From NCBI GenBank assembly GCA_964247735.1, contig CAXTVS010000008.1:28437-92436 (forward strand): DNA of 64,000 nucleotides, written 5' to 3'. This document shows positions 43,977 to 51,297 of this stretch, one piece after another. The position numbers and the translations under genes were made by a program. Below the pieces are notes generated by a model. The model saw only the letters and a program-made list of their open reading frames with translations. It was not told the DNA's origin and made no database searches. Positions within the stretch are counted from its first letter, which is position 1, and the number at the start of each line of letters is the position of its first letter. This DNA comes from Lichenicola sp964247735. Its GTDB lineage: Bacteria; Pseudomonadota; Alphaproteobacteria; Acetobacterales; Acetobacteraceae.

Positions 43977-44918
43977 ATGGATCCCCTGTCGGACGTCCTG
44001 TCGCTGCTGAAGCTGCGCAGCTACATGGTCGGCGGCTTCGACGTCGGCGGCGACTGGTCGATCGGCTTCAACCGGCACGAGGGCATCAAGTGCTATGCCG
44101 TGGCGTCCGGTTCGTGCTGGCTGTCGATGGAGGGCGTCCCGGAGCCGGTGCGGCTGCGCACCGGCGACTGCTTCCTGCTGCCGAGGGGGCGCCCCTTCCG
44201 CCTTGCGAGGGACCTGGCGCTTTGTCCGGTCGATGCCCGCACGATCTTCCCCGTCCCGTCGAACGGCGGCCTCGTCGTCTGCAACGGCGGCGGCGACTTC
44301 GCGGCCGTCGGCGGGCACTTCGCCCTGTCCGGCGACGAGGCCGGCCTCCTGCTCGGGGCGCTGCCGCCGATCGTCCACCTGGCGGAGGAGGCGGACAAGT
44401 CGGCGCTGCGCTGGTGCCTGCAGCAGATGCGGCGGGAGCTGCACGAGGCGCAGCCGGGCGGCGTGCTGGTGGCGCAGCACCTCGCCACCATGATGCTGGT
44501 CCAGGCGTTGCGGCTGCACCTGGCGGACGCCCGGGGCGGCGTCGGCTGGCTGTTCGCCCTGTCGGACAGGCGAATGAGCGCGGCGCTCGCCGCCATGCAC
44601 GGCGACCCGGCACGGGCCTGGACCCTGCAGGCGCTCGCCCGCTGCGCCGGCATGTCCCGGTCCACCTTCGCGCTGCGGTTCAAGGAAACGGTCGGTACCT
44701 CGCCGATGGACTACCTGACGCGGTGGCGGATGCGGCTGGCCGACGACAGGCTGGCCGGTTCCGACGATCCGGTCTGCGTCATCGCCGTGTCGCTCGGATA
44801 CCAGTCCGAAAGCGCGTTCAGCACCGCCTTCAAGCGGGTCATGCAGCGCTCGCCGCGGCAATGCAGGCGTGGCCGGCCCCGGCCGGTCCGGCAGACGCTG
44901 GCGGAAGGCCATGCCTGA
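43977..44918 (+). CDS. AraC-family transcriptional regulator with cupin_6 domain
   Basis: A 313-residue regulator starting MDPLSDVLSLLKLRSYMVG, the usual N-terminus of the cupin_6 AraC group, so I chose ATG 43977 over the in-frame ATG 43968 and the longer open frame. The effector domain has GSCWLSMEG and LPRGRPFRL. The DNA-binding part has WTLQALARCAGMSRSTFALR and VCVIAVSLGYQSESAFSTAF. It is divergent from the epimerase gene across about 125 bases, where GATAAT occurs near 43905 as a possible -10 box. Confidence 0.85.
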   Translation: MDPLSDVLSLLKLRSYMVGGFDVGGDWSIGFNRHEGIKCYAVASGSCWLSMEGVPEPVRLRTGDCFLLPRGRPFRLARDLALCPVDARTIFPVPSNGGLVVCNGGGDFAAVGGHFALSGDEAGLLLGALPPIVHLAEEADKSALRWCLQQMRRELHEAQPGGVLVAQHLATMMLVQALRLHLADARGGVGWLFALSDRRMSAALAAMHGDPARAWTLQALARCAGMSRSTFALRFKETVGTSPMDYLTRWRMRLADDRLAGSDDPVCVIAVSLGYQSESAFSTAFKRVMQRSPRQCRRGRPRPVRQTLAEGHA

Positions 44919-44957
44919 TCCGGATCGCCCACCGCGTCGTCCCGTTCAACCGGATCC

Positions 44958-45941
44958 CTACAGCGGGAAGTGGCAGGCCGCCTGGCGTCCTTCTCCCAGG
45001 TCGCGGAGCGCCGGCGGCTCGGTGCGGCAGCGGCCTTGCGCGATCGGGCAGCGGGTGTGGAAGCGGCAGCCGGGCGGCGGCGCGATCGGGCTGGGCACGT
45101 CGCCGCTGAGCAGGACGCGCCGGGACGGCAGCCCCACCACCGGTTCCGGCACCGCGGAGATCAGCGCCGCGGTGTAGGGATGGGCGGGCGCGTGCAGCAC
45201 CGTGTCGGCCCGGCCCAGCTCGACCACGCTGCCCAGATACATCACCGCCACCCGGGTCGCGATCTGCCGCACCACGCTGAGGTCGTGGGCGATGAACACG
45301 TAGGTCAGGCCGAGCCCGGCCTGCAGGTCCATGAACAGGTTGATGATCTGCGCCTGGATCGACACGTCGAGCGCCGAGACCGGCTCGTCGGCCACCACCA
45401 GCCGCGGCGACAGCGCCAGCGCGCGGGCGATGTTGATCCGCTGCCGCTGCCCGCCGGAGAACTCGTGCGGGTAGCGTGCCAGCGCCGCCTCGGGCAGCCC
45501 GACCAGCCGCAGGAGCTCGTGCAGCCGGTCGCATATCTCGACCGCCCCGCGACGTCCGCCGTCCGGACCGGGATGCACGCGCAGCGGCTCGGCGATCAGG
45601 TCGCCGACCCGCCGGCGCGGGTTCAGCGAGGCGTAGGAGTCCTGGAACACCATCTGCATGCGCGGCCGGAGCGGACGCAGCGCGCCCTCGCCGGCGGCCG
45701 TGATGTCGATCCCCTCGAAGGCGACCCGGCCGGCGGTGACGGTGGTCAGGCGCAGCAGGCAGCGGCCGAGGGTGGACTTGCCGCAGCCGGACTCGCCCAC
45801 CAGCCCCAGCGTCTCGCCCGCCTCGACCCGGAGCGACACGTCGTCCACCGCGCGCAAGCTCGACCGGCCGCGCAGCGCGCTGCCGACCGGATAGTGCTTG
45901 CTCAGGTGCTCGGTCTGCAGCAGCGGCGCGGTGCTGCTCAT
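44958..45941 (-). CDS. Dipeptide-type ABC transporter ATP-binding protein (DppF-like)
   Basis: ATPase of a peptide or nickel-type importer, 327 residues. Walker A GLVGESGCGKSTLGR, Q-loop MVFQDSYASLNPR, signature FSGGQRQRINIARAL, Walker B LVVADEPVSALD, and the switch His in YVFIAHDLSVV. The C-terminal oligopeptide-transport extension is present with its cysteine motif (GCRFHTRCPIAQGRC). The ATG at 45941 overlaps the stop of the DppD-like gene. It is the last gene of the operon; convergent with the AraC gene upstream in the window. Confidence 0.94.
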   Translation of the reverse strand: MSSTAPLLQTEHLSKHYPVGSALRGRSSLRAVDDVSLRVEAGETLGLVGESGCGKSTLGRCLLRLTTVTAGRVAFEGIDITAAGEGALRPLRPRMQMVFQDSYASLNPRRRVGDLIAEPLRVHPGPDGGRRGAVEICDRLHELLRLVGLPEAALARYPHEFSGGQRQRINIARALALSPRLVVADEPVSALDVSIQAQIINLFMDLQAGLGLTYVFIAHDLSVVRQIATRVAVMYLGSVVELGRADTVLHAPAHPYTAALISAVPEPVVGLPSRRVLLSGDVPSPIAPPPGCRFHTRCPIAQGRCRTEPPALRDLGEGRQAACHFPL

Positions 45942-46966
45942 CCGGGGATCACGGTCGGCTCGAACGCCGGCTGGATGCGCGGCGGCAGCGGACGGCCCTC
46001 GCCCGGCAGCACGCAGGCGACCTCCTGCGCGCCGAACGGCGCCAGGACCGGCCGCACGGCGCAGGCGTCGTGGCCCCAGGCGCAACGGGGCTGGAACGGG
46101 CAGCCCTCCGGGCGCTGCGCCGGGCTTGGCGGGGCACCTGGGATCGAGGGCAGGCGGGCGGGACGCCGTCCGTGCAGCGGCGGGATGCTGTCGAGCAGGC
46201 CTGCGGTGTAGGGATGGGCGGGACGGGCGAACAGCGACGCGGTCGGGCCGCGCTCGGCCATGTTGCCGGCGTACAGCACCATGGTCCGGTCGCAGGTCTC
46301 CGCCACCACGCCCATGTCGTGCGTGATCAGCAGCACCGCCGAGCCGAAATCGCTGCGCAGCCGGCGCAGCAGGTCCAGAATCTGCGCCTGCACCGTGACG
46401 TCCAGCGCCGTGGTCGGCTCGTCGGCGATCAGCAGCGACGGGTTGCAGCTCAGCGCCATGGCGATCATCGCCCGCTGCCTGAGGCCGCCCGAGAGCTGGT
46501 GCGGATAGCGGTCGGCGGCGCGCCTGGGATCGGGCACGCCCATCTCGCCCAGCAGCTCCACCGTGCGCGCCCGGGCGCCGGCGCGGCTCAGCGCCTGGTG
46601 CGCGCGCAACTGCTCGTCGATCTGCCAGCCGATCGTGTAGACCGGGGTCAGCGCCGTCATCGGGTCCTGGAAGATCATGGCGATCTCGGCCCCGCGCAGC
46701 GCCTGCATCCGGCGCGCCGGCAGCCCGACCAGCTCCTCGCCGCGGTAGCGCGCCGAACCGGTGATGCGGGCACCGGGCACGTCGATCAGCCCCATCACCG
46801 CCAGCGCCGTCATGCTCTTGCCGGAGCCCGACTCGCCCACCAGCCCGAGGATCTCGCGTGCGCCCAGCGAGAACGAGACGTTCTCCACGATCCGCACGCT
46901 GCGTCCGCGTCCCGCGGGCAGGGCGATGGACAGGTCCCGCACCTCCAGCAGCATTTCAGCGGGCAT
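45938..46966 (-). CDS. Dipeptide-type ABC transporter ATP-binding protein (DppD-like)
   Basis: The paired ATPase, 342 residues. Walker A GLVGESGSGKSMTAL, Q-loop MIFQDPMTALTPV, signature LSGGLRQRAMIAMAL, Walker B LIADEPTTALDV, and the switch His in LLITHDMGVV. The oligopeptide C-terminal extension carries the Cys motif (GCPFQPRCAWGHDAC). The GTG/ATG choice is clear (ATG 46966, or ATG 46954 just after the dppB-like stop). Works as a heterodimer with the DppF-like protein. Confidence 0.94.
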   Translation of the reverse strand: MPAEMLLEVRDLSIALPAGRGRSVRIVENVSFSLGAREILGLVGESGSGKSMTALAVMGLIDVPGARITGSARYRGEELVGLPARRMQALRGAEIAMIFQDPMTALTPVYTIGWQIDEQLRAHQALSRAGARARTVELLGEMGVPDPRRAADRYPHQLSGGLRQRAMIAMALSCNPSLLIADEPTTALDVTVQAQILDLLRRLRSDFGSAVLLITHDMGVVAETCDRTMVLYAGNMAERGPTASLFARPAHPYTAGLLDSIPPLHGRRPARLPSIPGAPPSPAQRPEGCPFQPRCAWGHDACAVRPVLAPFGAQEVACVLPGEGRPLPPRIQPAFEPTVIPG

Positions 46967-47930
46967 CGCGCACCCGGGGATCGAGCAGCAGGTAGACGAG
47001 GTCCACCACGCCGTTGGCCAGGACGACGAAGATCGCGGAGTACATCACCGTCGCCATGATCAGCGGCAGGTCGAGGTTGATCAGCCCCTGGTAGGTGAGC
47101 CGCCCGACCCCCTGCAGCCCGAACACCACCTCGGTCAGCAGCGCGCCGCCGCCGACCAGCTGGGCGAAGTCGAGCCCGAACAGCGACACGAAGGTGACCA
47201 GCGAGGTGCGCAGGCCGTGGCGCAGCAGCACGCGCGTCTCGGTCAGGCCCTTGGCGCGGGCGGTGCGCATGAAGTCCTCGCCCGACGACGCGACCAGGTC
47301 GGCGCGCAGCACCCGGCCATAGATGCCGATGAACAGCACCGCCAGCACGCACCACGGGATCAGGAGGTGCGCGGCCCAGGCGAGCGGATCGACGTGCAGC
47401 GGCACGTAGCCGAGGCCCGGCACCCAGGAGAACAGCCACGTGTCGTGGTAGCGGCTCTGGGTGATCAGGTTGGCGACCTCGCCCAGCCAGAACACCGGCA
47501 TGGAGATCCCGACCAGCCCCAGCATCATCAGCCCACGGTCGAGGATCGAGCCGCGCGTCGCGGCGGCGACCGTGCCCATCAGGATCGAGACCACGATCCA
47601 CACCACGGCGGCACCGCCGACCAGCGACAGGGTGACGGGGGCCGCCTGCATCACCTCCGGCACCACCTTCTCGCCGTGGTCGACGAACGAGGAAAGGTCG
47701 CGGGTCACGAACAGGGAGTCCATCAGGCGCACGTACTGCACCGGCAGCGGCCGGTCGAAGCCGTAGGCGTGGCGCACCGCGGCCATGGTCTCGGGGCTCG
47801 CGTTGCGTCCGGCGATCCGCGCGGTCGGATCCGAACCCGGGGTGGCGAAGAACACCAGGAACACCAGCACGCTGATGCCGAACAGCACCAGCACGGTCTG
47901 GCCGAGCCGGGCGAGCAGGGCGCGCGCCAT
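46956..47930 (-). CDS. Dipeptide-type ABC transporter permease (DppB-like)
   Basis: Inner-membrane permease of 324 residues with six hydrophobic helices. The first is LGQTVLVLFGISVLVFLVFF, typical of DppB/OppB, and the EAA-type loop is MRTARAKGLTETRVLLRHGL. Ends LVDLVYLLLDPRVR, the usual C-terminus. It follows the DppC-like gene after 1 base and overlaps the DppD-like gene by 11 bases. With the DppC-like protein it forms the pore. Confidence 0.94.
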   Translation of the reverse strand: MARALLARLGQTVLVLFGISVLVFLVFFATPGSDPTARIAGRNASPETMAAVRHAYGFDRPLPVQYVRLMDSLFVTRDLSSFVDHGEKVVPEVMQAAPVTLSLVGGAAVVWIVVSILMGTVAAATRGSILDRGLMMLGLVGISMPVFWLGEVANLITQSRYHDTWLFSWVPGLGYVPLHVDPLAWAAHLLIPWCVLAVLFIGIYGRVLRADLVASSGEDFMRTARAKGLTETRVLLRHGLRTSLVTFVSLFGLDFAQLVGGGALLTEVVFGLQGVGRLTYQGLINLDLPLIMATVMYSAIFVVLANGVVDLVYLLLDPRVRDAR

Positions 47931-47931
47931 C

Positions 47932-48942
47932 CTAGCCGCGCCGTCCGGACTCGCGCACGTCCAGCGCGTCGCGCAGGCCGTCGCCCAGGATGTTGAGCGC
48001 CAGCACCGTGACGACGATGGCCAGCCCGGGCGCGATCGCCACCGCGGGCCTGGTGTAGATCAGCCCCTGGCCGTCCTCGATGATGGTGCCCCAGCTCGCC
48101 GCCGGCGCCTGCACGCCGATGCTGAGGAACGACAGCGCGGACTCCGCCAGCAGTGCGAGCGCCATCACCAGCGGCGCCAGCACGATCAGCGTGGTGGACA
48201 CGTTGGGCAGGATGTCGCGCAGCAGGATCCGCGAGCGCGGCATGCCGAGGCATCGCGCGGCGAGCACGAACTCGGCCTGCCTGAGCGACAGCACGTGGCC
48301 GCGGATCGGCCGCGCGGCGTAGGGGACGTACACCAGGGCGATGATGGTGATCGGCAGCAGGAGGTTGTCGGAGCGGATGGTGAACGGCCCCAGCTGCAGG
48401 CCCTGGCTGACGGTGACGATGGAAAGCGAGATCGCGAACAGGTACACCGGGATCGCCCACATGATGTCCATCAGCCGCGACAGCACCACGTCGACTAGGC
48501 CGCCGAAGAAGCCGGCGCAGATGCCGACCAGGGCGGCCAGCACGATGCACAGCACCGAGGCCGCGGCCGAGATCAGCAGCGAGTTGCGCCCGCCATAGAG
48601 CAGGCGTGCCGCCACGTCGCGGCCCTGGTTGTCGGCGCCGAGCAGGTCGGCACCGGCCTGCCAGGTCGGGCCGATCGGGGTCAGGCCCAGGTGCAGCCGG
48701 TTGTGGTTCGGCTGCATCACCGGCACCTCCTCGCCGTGAAGCATCACGGTGGCGGCGACGTCGGACTCGAACGGGTCGGTGTGCGCGACGTCGCGGGCGT
48801 AGAACGGCGCTGCCAGGCTCAGCAGCACCAGCAGCGCCAGCACCGCGAGCGACCCCACCGCGCTCGGGATGCGAAGCAGCGCGCGCAACGCCGTTTCCCA
48901 CGGCCCCTGCACGCGTGCGGCAACGGGCAGGGCAGCGCTCAT
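47932..48942 (-). CDS. Dipeptide-type ABC transporter permease (DppC-like)
   Basis: Permease of 336 residues. One N-terminal helix (SLAVLALLVLLSLAAPFYA), a periplasmic insert (residues 55-105, containing PNHNRLHLGLTPIG and LLGADNQGRDVAARLLYG), then five helices. The EAA loop is VLAARCLGMPRSRILLRDIL, and the C-terminus is DGLRDALDVRES. The insert is longer than in Escherichia coli DppC. The gene order A-C-B-D-F differs from the common A-B-C-D-F. It overlaps the binding-protein gene stop by ATGA. Confidence 0.93.
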   Translation of the reverse strand: MSAALPVAARVQGPWETALRALLRIPSAVGSLAVLALLVLLSLAAPFYARDVAHTDPFESDVAATVMLHGEEVPVMQPNHNRLHLGLTPIGPTWQAGADLLGADNQGRDVAARLLYGGRNSLLISAAASVLCIVLAALVGICAGFFGGLVDVVLSRLMDIMWAIPVYLFAISLSIVTVSQGLQLGPFTIRSDNLLLPITIIALVYVPYAARPIRGHVLSLRQAEFVLAARCLGMPRSRILLRDILPNVSTTLIVLAPLVMALALLAESALSFLSIGVQAPAASWGTIIEDGQGLIYTRPAVAIAPGLAIVVTVLALNILGDGLRDALDVRESGRRG

Positions 48943-50687
48943 CGCACCCAGGCCTGCGAGAACAGCATGTGGTACAGGTTCACGGTGAAGAAGTTGCCGA
49001 CCCGGTGCGACACCAGCTCGATCTTCTTGAACTGGATCAGCGGCGCGTCGGCGGCCTCGCGGACCAGCAGCCGGTCGGCCTGCGCCCACAGCTTCGCTCC
49101 CGCCGCCGTGTCGGTGACGGACACGAGCGCTGCCTGGTGCACCAGGTCCTCGAACGGCTTGTCGCACAGCCCGGAAATGTCGATCGACGAGTCGGAGCCG
49201 GGATGGAAGTTCTCGCAGCCGTAGAGTGCCGTGAGGAAGTCGGACGGTTCCGGATAATCGGCATACCAGTCGTTGATGCTGATCTGCACCTTGTTGTTCG
49301 TGTTCTGGATGTAGGTGAACTGGATCGCGAACGCGATCGGCTTGACGTCCGCGTCATAGCCGAGCTCACGCAGCATGTTCTGCAGGTAGGTGCCCATGCC
49401 GATCTCGACCGCGCGGTTCGGGATCACCAGCGTGACGTGCATGCCCCTGGTGCCGCTTTCCGCCACCAGCTGCTTCGCGCGCGCGAGGTCGGGCGCCTTC
49501 CATTCAGTGGCCGGATGGGCGAAGTCGGCACCCTTGGTGTACGGGCAGTACGGCTCGTAGCCGGGCAGCCCGACCGGCACGTTCTGGCACAGCACGCTGG
49601 CGGCGGCGGGCCCGCCGTAGAAGGTCTGCATCGCCCGCCGGTTGACCGCGTAGTTGATCGCCTGCCGCACCTTGATGTTGTTGAACGGCGGCAGGTTGAC
49701 GTTCATCGGCAGGTAGTAGGTGCCGAACACCCGGTTGATGTGCACCTGGTCCGTGTAGCGGTCGCCGAGCTCGCCGTAGCGGTCGAGCGGCACGTTGTCG
49801 TACATGTAGTCGAAGTCGCCGTTCTCGGTCGCCGTGACCTCCGCCTCGTCGGTCAGGCCGAAGGAGTAGTCGATGTGGTCCGGGTAGCCGTCGGGCTGCG
49901 CCTCGGGGGACCACACCTTGAAGAACGGGTTGCGCTCGGTTTCCAGCCCATGGTTCGGATCGTAGCTGGTGATCCGGTATGGGCCGGTGCCGGGCGGCGC
50001 GTCGTTGCCGAGGTCGCGCGCCGGCGTGTCGGCCGGCAGCACGTAGGCGTGCGGGAACGACAGCTTGTCGAAGAACTCGGCGTCCGGATGGGTCAGGTGG
50101 AAGGTGACCGTGCGCGCCGCCTCGTCGCCCACCACCCCGCCGGCCAGCGTGCAGTGCGCCCCGTCCCTCAGGCAGGCATCGGCGCCGACGATGCCGCCGT
50201 AGAAGCCGCCGGCGGTGGGTGAGTTGACCTTGAAGATGCGCTGGAACGAGGCGACCACGTCGCGCACCCCCACCTCCCGCCCGTCGGAGAAGCGCACGCC
50301 GCGACGAAGATGGAACACGTAGGTGAGGCCGCCATCCTCCGGCGGCGGCAGCGCCTCGGCGAGGTCCGCGACCGGATGGTTGCTCGCCTCGCCCGGCCGC
50401 TTGGCGAACGCGGTCAGCCCGTCATAGACCACGACGGTCAGGCTGATCATCTCCGAGTTGTAGTTGATCTGCGGGTCGGCGGTGCCGGCGCCGGCATCGG
50501 CGGTCAGCCGCAGCGTGCCGCCGCGATGCGGGCTGCCGATCGTCTGCCCGCCGGGCGCGATCAGCGGAGGCGGGTCGGCCGGCGCGTCGTCAGGCGGCGA
50601 CGCTTGAACAACGTTCACGGGCGGGGCGGCCGCGGCGGCCGACAGCAGCAGGAGCGTCCCGGCCACCCGCAGCAGGCGATGCCGCAT
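48939..50687 (-). CDS. ABC transporter substrate-binding protein, family 5 (DppA-like)
   Basis: Periplasmic receptor of 582 residues with a signal peptide (RVAGTLLLLSAAAAA, mature from about residue 28). SBP_bac_5 domain: GGTLRLTADAGAGTADPQI, LTVVVYDGLTAFAKR, then YVFHLRRGVRFSDGREV, typical of the family. The C-terminal lobe carries QISINDWYADYPEPSDFL, an acidic-rich ligand pocket. Ligand may be peptides, opines or other compounds; it cannot be fixed. It starts 1 base after the sco stop. Confidence 0.92.
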   Translation of the reverse strand: MRHRLLRVAGTLLLLSAAAAAPPVNVVQASPPDDAPADPPPLIAPGGQTIGSPHRGGTLRLTADAGAGTADPQINYNSEMISLTVVVYDGLTAFAKRPGEASNHPVADLAEALPPPEDGGLTYVFHLRRGVRFSDGREVGVRDVVASFQRIFKVNSPTAGGFYGGIVGADACLRDGAHCTLAGGVVGDEAARTVTFHLTHPDAEFFDKLSFPHAYVLPADTPARDLGNDAPPGTGPYRITSYDPNHGLETERNPFFKVWSPEAQPDGYPDHIDYSFGLTDEAEVTATENGDFDYMYDNVPLDRYGELGDRYTDQVHINRVFGTYYLPMNVNLPPFNNIKVRQAINYAVNRRAMQTFYGGPAAASVLCQNVPVGLPGYEPYCPYTKGADFAHPATEWKAPDLARAKQLVAESGTRGMHVTLVIPNRAVEIGMGTYLQNMLRELGYDADVKPIAFAIQFTYIQNTNNKVQISINDWYADYPEPSDFLTALYGCENFHPGSDSSIDISGLCDKPFEDLVHQAALVSVTDTAAGAKLWAQADRLLVREAADAPLIQFKKIELVSHRVGNFFTVNLYHMLFSQAWVR

Positions 50688-50688
50688 C

Positions 50689-51297
50689 TCAGCCGGCCAG
50701 GGCGCGAAGCCGGGCGGCGATCGCCGGTGCGGTCGCGTTGCCCATCAGCACGTCGGCGAACCGTCCCTGCGGGTTCATGATCACGAACACCGAGCTGTGG
50801 TCCATCACCATGTGGTCGGGCGTCGCGTGCGCGTCGGGCGCGGCGTAGACCCGGTACTCGCGCTTGACCTGCCCGATCTCGGCCGCGCTCCCGGTCAGTC
50901 CCAGGATGCGCGGGTCGAACTTCGCGGCGTAGGCGCCCATGGCCGCCGGCGTGTCGTGCGCGGGATCGACCGTGACGAACAGCGGCGCCATCCGCCGCGC
51001 CGCGCCGCCCAGCCGGCCAAGCGCGTCTGCCATGTCGTTCAGCGCGGTCGGGCAGGTGTCCGGGCACTGGGTGTAGCCGAAGTAGATCAGCATCCAGCGG
51101 CCTCGGAAGTCGCGGTCGGTGACGACGCGGCCGTCCGGCGCCACGAGGTGGAACGGGCCGCCGATCGGCACCGGCGTGTCGGTAGGCTTGGACGCCGGGC
51201 CGAACCAGTGCAGCCCCGCCGCCACCTGCGTCACCACCAGCAGCAATGCCGCGACCGGAAGCAGCCGGGCCAGCTGCTGCGGGGCGAGGCGCCTCAA
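50689..51297 (-). CDS. SCO1/SenC family copper protein
   Basis: Copper chaperone or thiol protein for the Cu(A) site of cytochrome oxidase, 202 residues. One N-terminal membrane anchor (LLPVAALLLVVTQVAAGL), then the thioredoxin-like domain with the copper ligands Cys78 and Cys82 in YTQCPDTCPTAL and His167 in DHMVMDHSSVF. The start is TTG at 51297, overlapping the polA stop as TTGA. It is unusual between polA and a peptide transporter; no oxidase gene adjoins it. Confidence 0.92.
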   Translation of the reverse strand: MRRLAPQQLARLLPVAALLLVVTQVAAGLHWFGPASKPTDTPVPIGGPFHLVAPDGRVVTDRDFRGRWMLIYFGYTQCPDTCPTALNDMADALGRLGGAARRMAPLFVTVDPAHDTPAAMGAYAAKFDPRILGLTGSAAEIGQVKREYRVYAAPDAHATPDHMVMDHSSVFVIMNPQGRFADVLMGNATAPAIAARLRALAG